DNA from: Mangrovimicrobium sp033283325
Lineage (GTDB): Bacteria > Pseudomonadota > Gammaproteobacteria > Pseudomonadales > Halieaceae
Direction of reading: 5' to 3'
DNA length: 64,000 nt
NCBI GenBank assembly: GCA_033283325.1
Contig: JAWMQO010000001.1
Coordinates: 124,001-188,000, forward strand
Both the position numbers and the translations under genes were made by a program. Shown here one piece after another: positions 18,295 through 27,223 of the stretch. Position 1 is the first letter of the stretch, and each line of letters opens with the position of its first letter. The notes under the pieces are model-generated. The model did no database searches. It had not been told where the DNA came from and was given only the letters and a program-made list of their open reading frames with translations.

Positions 18295-19050
18295 GTGAGC
18301 GAGTCAGTAAACCGTGTAGCTTTGGTGACCGGGGGCGGCTCCGGCATGGGAGCCGCGACCTGCGAGCGCTTCGCCCGGGACGGCATGGCAGTGGGTGTGC
18401 TCGATATCAATATCGAGGGTGCTCGCGACGTTGCTGGGAAAATCAATGCCGCGGGTGGGCGCGCACTGGCTGTTGAAGCCAACATCGCCGACCGTACAGC
18501 AGTCAATAGTGCGGTGGATTCCCTTCGCGAGCACTTCGGCCCGGTGACTGTGCTGGTTAATAACGCCGCACTCGAGGGCTTCTGCCCCTTCGCGGACCTG
18601 ACCGAAGAGCAGATCGACAGGATGTTCGCCGTAAACCTCAAGGGCATTTTTATCATGACCCAGGCAGTGCTGCCTGACATGGAGGCGGCGGGTTGGGGGC
18701 GAATCGTCAACATCTCCGCCTACGGTGCGCAACTTGTCGAGGGCTACATGAGCCACTACTACGCCAGCAAGGGCGGCGTAATTTCGCTCACCCGTTCGAT
18801 GGCAGCGGAATTCGGGCCGAAAGGGATTACTGTCAATTCGGTATCCCCGGGCTTCATCGACACACCGATGGCGCGCCGGGCCATAGAGAGCGGTGATCTC
18901 GCCGATCCCTCGGTGATTTATAAGGCCTACCCGATACAACGGCTGGGCAAGCCCGAGGAAATCGCCGCAGCCTGTGCCTACTTCGCATCGGAAGATGCGG
19001 CCTATGTCACGGCGCAACTGCTCGGGGTTAATGGAGGCGCGGTAGGCTGA
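18295..19050 (+). CDS. Short-chain dehydrogenase/reductase
   Basis: The 251-residue classical SDR shows TGGGSGMG (12-19), NNAA (89-92), Ser141, Tyr155 and Lys159. The start is GTG 18295; the ATG two bases upstream runs straight into a stop. TGAGGAT upstream serves as ribosome site. It is 34 bp after the previous SDR in the operon and has the overall form of 3-oxoacyl or cyclic-alcohol dehydrogenases. Confidence 0.9.
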   Translation: MSESVNRVALVTGGGSGMGAATCERFARDGMAVGVLDINIEGARDVAGKINAAGGRALAVEANIADRTAVNSAVDSLREHFGPVTVLVNNAALEGFCPFADLTEEQIDRMFAVNLKGIFIMTQAVLPDMEAAGWGRIVNISAYGAQLVEGYMSHYYASKGGVISLTRSMAAEFGPKGITVNSVSPGFIDTPMARRAIESGDLADPSVIYKAYPIQRLGKPEEIAAACAYFASEDAAYVTAQLLGVNGGAVG

Positions 19051-19092
19051 GCACCTTCGCGCCGCTCGCTATAAGTTAATAAGGAGAAAGCG

Positions 19093-19557
19093 ATGAAGAA
19101 GTTTATCAACCACGTCGACCACGTGGCCTGGTTGTCCCATCCGGATAACCTGGAAGCCAATGTCGCCCGGCTGGAGCAGATCACGGGCGCGACCCTGAGG
19201 CGTTTCTCCCGCGAAGACATGGGCTTCACCATGTGCATCAGCTGGGAGGCGGGGCTCGAGGTGGTCGCTCCCATGGAGAAACGTACCGACTTCAACCAGT
19301 GGCTGTGGAGTGAGCTGGAAGCCAAGGGCGAGGGCGTTTCTTCGGTGGTCTTCGGGGTCAAGGACCTCGATGCGCATAAGGCCCGGCTGGAGAAGCTGGG
19401 CTTTGAAGTCGGCCCGCTGATGGACGATCACCCGGATTCGCCCTGGCACGACCAGCTCGAGTTGTGGGAGCGGAACGCCGGGGAAGTGATGAATACCAAT
19501 ATCATCCTCGGTGACATCGACTATAACGACAACGTCATTCCCTTTGTCGACGCCTGA
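19093..19557 (+). CDS. VOC-fold (glyoxalase-like) protein
   Basis: The 154-residue protein starts NHVDHVAWLSHPDNLEANVARLEQITGA and continues with a second beta-alpha repeat (VSSVVFGVKDLDAHKARLEKLGFEVG), the pattern of the vicinal oxygen chelate fold. VOC proteins include dioxygenases, epimerases and lyases; the exact activity is unclear because only the first His ligand (HVDH) is obvious. It lies between the SDR and the LLM monooxygenase in the same operon. Confidence 0.75.
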   Translation: MKKFINHVDHVAWLSHPDNLEANVARLEQITGATLRRFSREDMGFTMCISWEAGLEVVAPMEKRTDFNQWLWSELEAKGEGVSSVVFGVKDLDAHKARLEKLGFEVGPLMDDHPDSPWHDQLELWERNAGEVMNTNIILGDIDYNDNVIPFVDA

Positions 19558-19595
19558 TTACACGCAAACAATAAATTCAACGAGAGTACGGGTCC

Positions 19596-20633
19596 ATGAA
19601 ATTCGGCATCATCGTCAATCGCAAACTGGTTGATCGCAGTTCCTCCGATCCCTACGGCAGGTTGTACAGCTACCTCAATGAAATGGAGGATCTCGGCTAC
19701 GATATGGCCTGGTGTGGCCAGCACCGCTTCTCTGACACCACCGCTTTCGGCGGAGACACTGCTACCGAGCCATCGGCGCCACTGTCCATGCTGGCGCCGC
19801 TGATGGCGCGTACCACCAGTATGGAATTTGCCACGAATATCATGCTGTTGCCGGCGCACCATCCACTGGACGTGGCAGAACAGATCAATACCCTGCAGGA
19901 GATGTCCAACAACCGTTTCACCCTCGGCGCGGGCATCGGTTACAAGCCCGACGAGTTCGAGAACGTGGGCTGGAATTTCAAGACCCGTGCGCGGCGCTTT
20001 GAAGAATGTCTCCAGGTTTTGCGACTTGCCCTCAGGGGGGAACCTTTCTCCTTCGAGGGCGATTTTTTCAATTACGACAATGTGATGGTAACGCCGCCGC
20101 CACTGCCGGGCACCCATACGCCACTCTGGATCGGCGCGGTGAGCGAACCGGCGATGCTGCGTGCCGCACGCCTGGGTGATGGCTGGGAGATCAGCTTCGC
20201 CGAGCACTTGCTGGAGCTACAGGACAAGGTGAAGCGTTACCGGGCCCTGGCAGCGGAGCATGGCCGTCCGTCTACACTTGCCCTCATGCGCGATGTCCAT
20301 GTGGCGCCCAGTCGTGATGCCATCGATCCCAATTTCCTGCCGAACCTTATCAAGGTCTGGCAAAGCTACGACGACCTGGGCTCCAAGGCCGACCGAGACG
20401 AACTTTCCAATGAAGTGATGTTTGGCGGCAAAGAGGTCACCCTGGAGGAATTTGCGCCCAATCGCGCAGTGGTGGGAACGCCCGATGACTGTTGTCGGGA
20501 GATGGAACGGATACGCGAACTCATCAATCCCGAGTACTTTTTCATCACACCGACGGGTGTTCCCGACCCTGAACAGCAGATCCGGGAGCTTCGGCTTTTC
20601 GCCAAAGAGGTGATGCCGCACTTTCGTGACTAG
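19596..20633 (+). CDS. LLM-class flavin-dependent monooxygenase
   Basis: The 345-residue luciferase-like protein has MKFGIIVNRK, the YDMAWCGQHRF segment, LMARTTSMEFATNIMLLPAHHPLDVAEQINTLQEMSNNRFTLGAGIGY and TPLWIGAVSEPAMLRAARLGDGW, all typical of F420/FMNH2-dependent LLM oxidoreductases. Members include type II Baeyer-Villiger and long-chain or terpenoid monooxygenases that need a separate flavin reductase; none is encoded here. As last gene of the lactonase-Rieske-SDR operon it may make the lactone that the first gene product opens (inference). Confidence 0.9.
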   Translation: MKFGIIVNRKLVDRSSSDPYGRLYSYLNEMEDLGYDMAWCGQHRFSDTTAFGGDTATEPSAPLSMLAPLMARTTSMEFATNIMLLPAHHPLDVAEQINTLQEMSNNRFTLGAGIGYKPDEFENVGWNFKTRARRFEECLQVLRLALRGEPFSFEGDFFNYDNVMVTPPPLPGTHTPLWIGAVSEPAMLRAARLGDGWEISFAEHLLELQDKVKRYRALAAEHGRPSTLALMRDVHVAPSRDAIDPNFLPNLIKVWQSYDDLGSKADRDELSNEVMFGGKEVTLEEFAPNRAVVGTPDDCCREMERIRELINPEYFFITPTGVPDPEQQIRELRLFAKEVMPHFRD

Positions 20634-20640
20634 GTGGGGC

Positions 20641-20658
20641 TAGCCGGCAGCTCGGCTA
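20641..20658. terminator. Small hairpin between convergent genes
   Basis: TAGCCG and CGGCTA pair across six bases shortly after the LLM stop, in the 91-bp gap before the convergent acyl-CoA synthetase. A short TTTT follows about ten bases later. It is a weak terminator candidate. Confidence 0.35.
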
Positions 20659-20724
20659 TCAACTGGAGTTTTCGCGCTGTGCTCGTCTTGGAATCCAGTG
20701 TACTGACCCAGTTTGGACAGACAC

Positions 20725-22395
20725 TCACTTGCCGGCATTGAGTCTTGCGGTGGCCAGTTCCCGCAAGTCGGCGAGCTTTACCTTGTTGCTGCCGGTCAGT
20801 GGCAGCTCGGACTCTTCGAAGAAAAGTACTTTGCGAGGCACCTTGTAGGAGGCCAGGGATGCTTTGGCAAAAGCCTGAAGTTCTTGCGCATCCGCCTGGG
20901 CGCCTTCACGCAGGAGTACACAGGCAACAACCAGTTCGCCGAATGTGTCATCGGCCACACCGACCGTATGGCAGAACTGGACCGAAGGGTGCTGGTTGAG
21001 AATCTCGTTGATCTCTGCCGGGGAAACATTGGCGCCGCCGGTCTTGATGATATCGCTGAGACGGCCCTGCCAGTACAGGTAACCGTCTTCGGAGAAGTAG
21101 CCCGCGTCTGCGGTGTGGAAAAAGCCTTCCGCGTCGAAGCAATCCTCGGGCATGGTCTTCAGGTAGCCTGTCATCAAGGTCGGTCCCTTGACGATAATTT
21201 CACCGGTTTCGCCGATGGGCACGGTTTTCCCGCTGTCAGGATCTACGATACGTATGGTATTGCCCGGCCAGACAGTGCCCTGGGTGGTCTCGTTATAATC
21301 CTCTCCCGAGACAGCAGCAACGAAGGTGAAAGTCTCGGTGGAGCCATAGCCGTTCATACCTTTCCACCGGGTACTGACAGTGGGGTGATCGTGAAAGGCA
21401 GAGTCTGCGACCATCCGCTTGACGGAAGAGAAGTCGCCTCCGGCCCAGCCGGGACACTCCTTGAGTCGCGCCTCCTGGTGAGGCCAGGCGAGAACGCAGG
21501 TGACCCGCTCCTGTTCAATCAATTCCAGGGCCTCGTCCGGATCAAAATAGCGCAGTAAGGCCATGCAACCGCCGCGGCTGAGAGTGCCGAAGGCCATGGC
21601 GAAATTGCCGGAGAAGAAAAAGCCATTCGCCGCCCAGACTCTTGATTCAGTATCGAGATCGAATAGCTTGCCGCAGCGCCAGCATTGGAGCGAGGCGGCT
21701 CGCTGTGTCTGCCGGATCGCTTTGGGGAGCGCGGTTGAACCGGATGAGAAAAATATCAGCGCGTCGTCTGCCGGGCTTATACTCGCGGCGGAAGCTTCCA
21801 CAAGATCGTTGGGGACCGCCTCTCCCTCTGACAGGAAGTCGGCCCAGGACTGAATCCCAGCGCCGTGGAAGTCCTCGTCCATGCATACAACACGACGCAG
21901 GAAGGGCAGTTCCGGTGAGAGTAGCCCGCCGGGTTCCGCTTCAGCCAGGGCGGGACAGATGCCAGCCAGTTCGTCGACAAAGCGGCGAGGTCCGACACCA
22001 GCTTCCATCAGCAGAAGGGCGACATCACCGATTTCGAGTTGTAGCTTCAGTTCCCGCTGTGGAGAAAACGTGTTCAACGCGACAACGGTAGCGCCTGCCA
22101 TCGACGCACCGAACACGCAGAACAGCCATTCTGGCCGATTGCTGGCGAGAATTCCCACTCTCGTGCCTTTGGTGATGCCGACTGCCAGCAGTGCACGGGC
22201 AACCTTGCTGCATTGAGAATAGAAATTCTCGTAGCTATAGCGCTGCATCGATCCGGACAGGTCCCGCCAGCAAATTGCTTCGTGTTGACTAAAACGCTGG
22301 CTGACTTCGCGGGCAAAGCCGCCGAGGGTAATCGCTCCGATACCCGACTCTTCCGACAACGGAATACCGGAGAACTCTGAAAGTATGGTACTCAT
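20725..22395 (-). CDS. AMP-dependent acyl-CoA synthetase/ligase
   Basis: The 556-residue protein belongs to the ANL superfamily: FFSSGSTALPKAIRQT is the phosphate-binding loop (with AL for the usual TG), NGYGSTETFTF the adenine motif, and YWQGRLSDIIKTGGANVSPAEI the hinge and C-domain start. It would activate a carboxylic acid, perhaps a ring-opened intermediate, to its CoA ester. It is transcribed alone, leftward, with a copy of the six-copy motif 99 bp upstream. Confidence 0.9.
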   Translation of the reverse strand: MSTILSEFSGIPLSEESGIGAITLGGFAREVSQRFSQHEAICWRDLSGSMQRYSYENFYSQCSKVARALLAVGITKGTRVGILASNRPEWLFCVFGASMAGATVVALNTFSPQRELKLQLEIGDVALLLMEAGVGPRRFVDELAGICPALAEAEPGGLLSPELPFLRRVVCMDEDFHGAGIQSWADFLSEGEAVPNDLVEASAASISPADDALIFFSSGSTALPKAIRQTQRAASLQCWRCGKLFDLDTESRVWAANGFFFSGNFAMAFGTLSRGGCMALLRYFDPDEALELIEQERVTCVLAWPHQEARLKECPGWAGGDFSSVKRMVADSAFHDHPTVSTRWKGMNGYGSTETFTFVAAVSGEDYNETTQGTVWPGNTIRIVDPDSGKTVPIGETGEIIVKGPTLMTGYLKTMPEDCFDAEGFFHTADAGYFSEDGYLYWQGRLSDIIKTGGANVSPAEINEILNQHPSVQFCHTVGVADDTFGELVVACVLLREGAQADAQELQAFAKASLASYKVPRKVLFFEESELPLTGSNKVKLADLRELATARLNAGK

Positions 22396-22493
22396 GAAAA
22401 GCCTGTCTAATTATCGCTATTAATCTGATTTCAACATTAAGAACACCACGAATACAGGGGGGCTTAGGTCCCCGCCAGGACTTGTTCTAATGC

Positions 22494-22519
22494 GCTAACA
22501 TAGTGACGAATATATTAGC
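22494..22519 (+). promoter_or_regulatory. Copy B of the six-copy motif (also palindromic)
   Basis: GCTAACA-tag-TGACGAA-t-AT fits the shared motif fully. In this copy the ends also form an inverted repeat, GCTAAcATA with TATaTTAGC around GTGACGAA, which may show the full operator. It lies in the 237-bp gap between the MFS stop and the acyl-CoA synthetase start. Confidence 0.65.
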
Positions 22520-22632
22520 GAAATGCAATCGCCCGGAAAGTGATCGGGCCAGTCGCTATCCGGCAGGTGGCGGAAAAAAATAGTCCTCGGAAGACAATCC
22601 GATCGGGAAGTCGATTCATGCGCGGCGTAGAG

Positions 22633-23886
22633 TCAGGTACCTTGGTGATTTTCAGGTTTCAGAAGCCACACCAGGGCGCATGCCAGCAAAGCCAGGCCAA
22701 TGAAAACACCGAATGCGGGAAGGTAAGTGCCGGTACGGTCGTGGATTTCGCCAATAAATCGCAAAGTCGCAATGGCGAAAGGCTGCATGATAATGGACAT
22801 GAAGCCCATGACGGTACCGTAGCTACGGGCGCCAAACAGCCAGGCCATCAGCGTGGTCCAGACTGGAAAAATACCACCCACAGCAACGCCGAGAAGGGCA
22901 ACTGAGAACAGTAGAACTGGCACTGATGGCTGGCTGATGTATATCGCCATCAGCGTGGCATTGCAGCCCGCCACAGCCAGAAAAAGCAGGCGAAGATCTA
23001 CGCGATCGGCGAGAAAGCCAATCAATAGTTTACCGGCAATGGCAGAGATGGTTTTCACTGAGACCAGTAAGGCTGCTGTCGTAAGGTCAAGCCCCAGGTC
23101 CTGGAAAAAGGGCACCTGTGAAACCAGAACGGCCTGGTCGATACCGAACATCACGCCGATGCAAATTGCCAGCAGCCAGAAGTTGCGGCTACGGAAAAGC
23201 TCCCCCTTTTGCCACACGCGTTCGCGTGAGTTGGTGTCGATTTCTGCATCAGCAGTTTTTGGGCCGGTATCGAACTCCCCTGCATACCCCGCTTCGTTTC
23301 CCCGGGGGCGATCCCTGATAAAGAGGAGACCCGTGATCACGAACACCACTGAAGCGATGATACCCAGAGCCAATAACGCATCTCTCCAACCCAGGGATTC
23401 GATGAGCAGTGCGGTCAGGGGTTGAGAAACAAATCCGCCCACGGATGTACTCAGCGCAAGGATTCCCAGGGCCCTTCCGCGGCGCCTGAGAAACCAGCGT
23501 ACGGTCACGGTGTTGGCGCTGATGATTCCGCAGGCGCCTGTGGCGAAGGTCAGGGGCAGTGCCAGAATCAATAGCATGAGCGGAAGGGAATGTACCCTGG
23601 ATATCATTATGAGGCTGAGTCCGAAAACGAAACCTCCCATGATCAGCAGGCGCCGGGCCGAGTAATGATCGAGCAGGTGGCCCACCAGGGGTGACATGAC
23701 TGCCATGCCCAGCATGAAGGCAATCATTCCATTATTGAAATTGGCTCTTGAGATCCCGAAGTCGGTAGATACCGGAATTGCGAACATGCCAAAAATATAG
23801 GAGGTAAAGCCGATGGCTACACCGGCGCAGAGGAATGATCCAGACAGAATCTGCCAGCCCAGGTAGGGTTTTCTGATTGTCGACAA
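22633..23886 (-). CDS. Major facilitator superfamily transporter
   Basis: The 417-residue protein has about twelve membrane segments and MFS signatures: GHLLDHYSARRLLIMGG after TM2 (the DxxxxRR loop), an RDRP loop at the middle, and GFLADRVDLRLLF as the second-half loop. It resembles the monocarboxylate/oxalate-formate carrier group. The start is TTG 23886 with AGGAG upstream. It probably moves a carboxylic acid or small terpenoid across the inner membrane (inference). It is leftward, upstream of the acyl-CoA synthetase, with motif copy C behind it. Confidence 0.88.
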   Translation of the reverse strand: MSTIRKPYLGWQILSGSFLCAGVAIGFTSYIFGMFAIPVSTDFGISRANFNNGMIAFMLGMAVMSPLVGHLLDHYSARRLLIMGGFVFGLSLIMISRVHSLPLMLLILALPLTFATGACGIISANTVTVRWFLRRRGRALGILALSTSVGGFVSQPLTALLIESLGWRDALLALGIIASVVFVITGLLFIRDRPRGNEAGYAGEFDTGPKTADAEIDTNSRERVWQKGELFRSRNFWLLAICIGVMFGIDQAVLVSQVPFFQDLGLDLTTAALLVSVKTISAIAGKLLIGFLADRVDLRLLFLAVAGCNATLMAIYISQPSVPVLLFSVALLGVAVGGIFPVWTTLMAWLFGARSYGTVMGFMSIIMQPFAIATLRFIGEIHDRTGTYLPAFGVFIGLALLACALVWLLKPENHQGT

Positions 23887-24027
23887 TTATTTTTCTCCTG
23901 AGGGCAGTTATAGTCTGTATTCGCCTGGCAAAGTAGAGCGCACCTCTGAACGGCTGGTCAAGCAAGTGGTGGTAAATACCCCGTGCGTCAGTCGGGGAGT
24001 ATGGAGTTTGACACTGAAACCGACTCT

Positions 24028-24053
24028 GCTAATAATGTGACGAAAATAAAAGC
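24028..24053 (+). promoter_or_regulatory. Copy C of the six-copy motif
   Basis: GCTAATA-atg-TGACGAA-a-AT matches the motif fully. It lies in the 242-bp gap between the leftward MFS gene (start 23886) and the rightward SDR (start 24129), so it could control either or both. Confidence 0.65.
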
Positions 24054-24128
24054 CGTATTCCAGCCATGTCTGCGGCGTGACCTCAACATAGTGGGTTCCG
24101 AGTCCACTCGAACAAGCTGGTGAGCATA

Positions 24129-24938
24129 ATGACCATCGCCGACGTATCCAGTCACACCATACAGCAGCTCGTTTCCCTGGAGGGGCGCTGCGCCGTTGTC
24201 ACTGGTGCTGCCCAGGGGCTTGGACGCGCCATTGCCAATCGACTCGCTGAAGCCGGTGCCAATGTTCTGATTGGAGACCTCAAAATCGAGCAGGCCGAAG
24301 CCGCCGCGGCGGAAATGCGTGATGCCTATGGCGTGAAGGTGCTGGCTGCGGTGCTCGATGTGACCGACAGTGCCTCAGTTATCGCTACGGCGGAAACTGC
24401 CGTAGAGGAATTTGGCGCGATCGATATCTGGGTCAACAATGCCGGACTGTACCCAAACGTTGGTCTGTTTGAGATGTCCGACGAACTCTGGGACGACGTC
24501 ATGGCAGTCAACCTGCGCGGTGTTTTCAGGGGTTCCCGTGAGGCAGCCCAGCGGATGATAGATGTGGGCCGTGGCGGGGTGATCATCAATATCGTTTCCA
24601 CCGCGGGCTTCAAAGGTGTCGCGCCTGGTGTTTCTGCCTATGTCGCATCCAAGCATGGCGTTTGCGGCATGGTCAAACAGATGGCTGTGGAGCTCGCGCC
24701 GCACGATATCCGTGTGCTCGGAGTGGCACCGACATTCTGTGAAACCGAAGGCAATATGGCGGCACTGGCGCAGTTGCCTGAGCAGGTGCGCTCTGAAATC
24801 GCCGCCACACTTACCTCGATGCTTGGTCGCGTGGGCGTGCCGGACGACATCGCCCGCGCGGTGTTGTTCTGTGCCTCGGATATGTCGATGTTCATGACCG
24901 GGAGTACGCTACTGGTTGACGCGGGCGAGACCTGCTAG
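24129..24938 (+). CDS. Short-chain dehydrogenase/reductase
   Basis: The 269-residue classical SDR has TGAAQGLG (25-32), NNAG, Ser157, Tyr171 and Lys175. ATG 24129 was preferred over GTG 24120 because GGTGAG lies at the right distance before the ATG. It is the first of two rightward SDR genes controlled by the region containing motif copy C. The likely role is oxidation of a secondary alcohol of the island substrate. Confidence 0.9.
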   Translation: MTIADVSSHTIQQLVSLEGRCAVVTGAAQGLGRAIANRLAEAGANVLIGDLKIEQAEAAAAEMRDAYGVKVLAAVLDVTDSASVIATAETAVEEFGAIDIWVNNAGLYPNVGLFEMSDELWDDVMAVNLRGVFRGSREAAQRMIDVGRGGVIINIVSTAGFKGVAPGVSAYVASKHGVCGMVKQMAVELAPHDIRVLGVAPTFCETEGNMAALAQLPEQVRSEIAATLTSMLGRVGVPDDIARAVLFCASDMSMFMTGSTLLVDAGETC

Positions 24939-24989
24939 GAAGCTAACTTTTTCTGACACTGGCACACGGCCTCGGCCGAAGGAGGGCGG

Positions 24990-25880
24990 ATGCCTGAAAA
25001 TGGCGAACATAATGCTTTTTACGCCGCCCGGCCTGTCTCACTCATCGTTGGCTGCGGGGATATGGGCATGGGCTGTGCCCGGGTGCTCGGCAAACGTCGG
25101 CCTCTGCTGCTTGTGGATATCGACGAGGGGCGTCTGGCCAGCAGCCTGGAGGCGCTGGAAACGGAAGGCTACGCGGTAAGCGGCAGGCAGTGTGATATTA
25201 CTGATCCAGGACAGGTGGAGGTATTGGGGAAGGAGCTCTCCGCTGGCCCGGGGGTGGCCGTGCTGGCGCATGTGGCGGCGGTAGCTGGCGCCGCGATCAG
25301 CTGGCGCAGGGTGATGGAAGTGGACCTGATCGGGGCGCACCTAGTGGCGAATGCGATCGCACCCTCCATGGTCTCCGGCGGTGTTGCGGTACTTATTTCC
25401 TCGACCGGCAGTTACCAGTGCCCGGTAGACACTGCTCTTGAATCCCTTCTCGATGACCCCCTGCAGGCCGGATTTCCTGACCTGCTCGCCGAGGCCTTCG
25501 GCCGGGAGCCCGACTTTCTCGAAGCCTATTTCATGGCCAAGCAGGGCGTAAACCGGCTTGCCCGGCGCCTCGCGCTGGAGTGGGGGCCGCGGCAGATCCG
25601 CGCGGTTTCGGTCTCCCCCGGTCTCATCGATACCAGCATGGGGCGTACCAGCGGGAAGAAGACCCCGCTGTTTGACGGCGAGGGAAACAAGCGCCTGGTT
25701 ACCCGCGCGGAGAAGGCAACCGCAGAGGTTCCGTTGCGACGGCAGGGCACGGTACTGGAAATTACCGATGTGGTCGGCTTTCTGGCGTCCGACGCCGCGA
25801 GCTTTATCAATGGTATCGATATCCCGATCGACGGCGGCTCGACAGCGCGCCTGCGCTCACTCGGCCTGATCCAGCGCTGA
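24990..25880 (+). CDS. Divergent short-chain dehydrogenase/reductase
   Basis: The 296-residue protein has the SDR active-site pattern (ISSTGSYQ, AYFMAKQGVNRLARRLALEWGPRQIRAVSVSPGLIDT, SFINGIDIPIDGG) but an unusual cofactor loop, VGCGDMGMG, instead of TGxxxGxG. It also has a 30-residue insert between the Ser and Tyr motifs. The NNAG motif is replaced by HVAA. It resembles the SDR group annotated as hydroxysteroid dehydrogenase-like. It follows the first SDR by 51 bp and converges with the P450 gene 18 bp later. Confidence 0.82.
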   Translation: MPENGEHNAFYAARPVSLIVGCGDMGMGCARVLGKRRPLLLVDIDEGRLASSLEALETEGYAVSGRQCDITDPGQVEVLGKELSAGPGVAVLAHVAAVAGAAISWRRVMEVDLIGAHLVANAIAPSMVSGGVAVLISSTGSYQCPVDTALESLLDDPLQAGFPDLLAEAFGREPDFLEAYFMAKQGVNRLARRLALEWGPRQIRAVSVSPGLIDTSMGRTSGKKTPLFDGEGNKRLVTRAEKATAEVPLRRQGTVLEITDVVGFLASDAASFINGIDIPIDGGSTARLRSLGLIQR

Positions 25881-25898
25881 ACCCCGTCCTGGTCCTGT

Positions 25899-27167
25899 TC
25901 AGGCAGGCGTGAATGTCACGTACAGGTCCGCGAGGCTGCGGAAGGTGTAAGTGGGTTCATAGCGGTAGTGCCGGTTGGATGCGCTGCCATGCTGTGCCTC
26001 GTCGATGCTGAACTCACTGGTCCTGGCGAGAAAGCGTTCGAAGGCGATGCGCGCTTCCAGGCGCCCCAGCGGCGCGCCAATGCAAGTGTGCCGACCCTTG
26101 CTGAAGCCGATGTGGTCACGCACATTGGGGCGGTCGATATTGAACTCGTCCGGCTTGTCGAAATGCGCAGGATCGTTACTGGCGGCGGTCATACACACGG
26201 TGACAATGGTGCCCGCCGGCACGTCGACCCCGGCAATCGTTGTGTGGCGTCGGGCCAGGCGATAGGCCACTTTGACTGGCGCGTCGAAGCGCAGGGTTTC
26301 CTCGACGAAGTCGGGAATACGTTCCGGCTCGCTGCGCAAACGGTTCTGCAGTTCCCTGTCCTCCGCGAGTATCTTGATACCCATGGCGATCAGGCGCGAA
26401 GTCGTGTCCTGTCCCGCGCCGAACAGGAAGCAGGCGAGGCGGGCCAGTGTATCGAAATCGGGTGGCGAGCCGTCGCGCAGGGTGGCGGTCGCCATTTCCG
26501 TCATCAGGTCATTGCCGGGATTTTCCTGGCGCTCGCGCAGGTACTGCTCGAAGCGCGGCTTGAGGAAGACCAGCGGGTCCGGCCCGACCTTGTGCACCGC
26601 ATCGCCCTCCAGCTGGCTGGGAGGGGCGCCGATCAGTTCCAGCAGCTCGGCGCGGTCAGGTACGGGGATGCCCATCAGGTCGGAAATCGCGTAGGTAGTG
26701 GCAGCATGGGCGAATTCCGGGACGATATTGCATTTTCCCTTTTCCAGCAGATCGTCGAGCAGGCGGTCGGCGAGGCCATAGAGATACTCTTCGTTCTGCT
26801 TGATGCGCCGCGGATTGATAATGCCTGACATCAGTGCCCGGTAGTCAGTATGTTCCTGGCCGTCGAAGCAGACGATATGTTGTCCCCAGGGCATTTCATA
26901 GCGATGTTGCTCGATCTGCTCGCTGATATCCTCACCCTCCGGGGTGAAGGGAAGGCCGGGAATGGGGCCGACGACTGAAGCAGCGGATGAGAATGTGTCA
27001 TCGCTGCTGCGCAGTACTTCCTGCACCGCGTCGTAGCCTGTAACCATCAGGGTGTGGTGATAGGGTTCCTCGGCGACGGGCGACTGGGCGCGCTTCAGGT
27101 CGAAATAGGCTTTCGGGTCCTCGATGACTGCGGGGTCGCTGAAGAAGTCGGGTTCAGGGTGTTCCAT
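25899..27167 (-). CDS. Cytochrome P450 (first of three)
   Basis: The 422-residue soluble bacterial P450 has the I-helix AGQDTT (251-256) with the acid-alcohol pair, the ExxR motif ETLR (290-293) and the haem Cys362 in FSKGRHTCIGAPLGRLEA. It would hydroxylate a hydrophobic ring system, taking electrons from a ferredoxin not encoded nearby. The N-terminal half shares the SAASVVGPIP...FTPEG-DISEQIE block with the P450s at 33401 and 47793, so the three are one subfamily. It is downstream of the dehydratase gene (56 bp) in one transcript. Confidence 0.95.
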   Translation of the reverse strand: MEHPEPDFFSDPAVIEDPKAYFDLKRAQSPVAEEPYHHTLMVTGYDAVQEVLRSSDDTFSSAASVVGPIPGLPFTPEGEDISEQIEQHRYEMPWGQHIVCFDGQEHTDYRALMSGIINPRRIKQNEEYLYGLADRLLDDLLEKGKCNIVPEFAHAATTYAISDLMGIPVPDRAELLELIGAPPSQLEGDAVHKVGPDPLVFLKPRFEQYLRERQENPGNDLMTEMATATLRDGSPPDFDTLARLACFLFGAGQDTTSRLIAMGIKILAEDRELQNRLRSEPERIPDFVEETLRFDAPVKVAYRLARRHTTIAGVDVPAGTIVTVCMTAASNDPAHFDKPDEFNIDRPNVRDHIGFSKGRHTCIGAPLGRLEARIAFERFLARTSEFSIDEAQHGSASNRHYRYEPTYTFRSLADLYVTFTPA

Positions 27168-27223
27168 GGCGGGCCTGCTTGAACTGGTGTTTGACGGGTG
27201 GGGTAGTGCCGTTTGGTCCGGAG

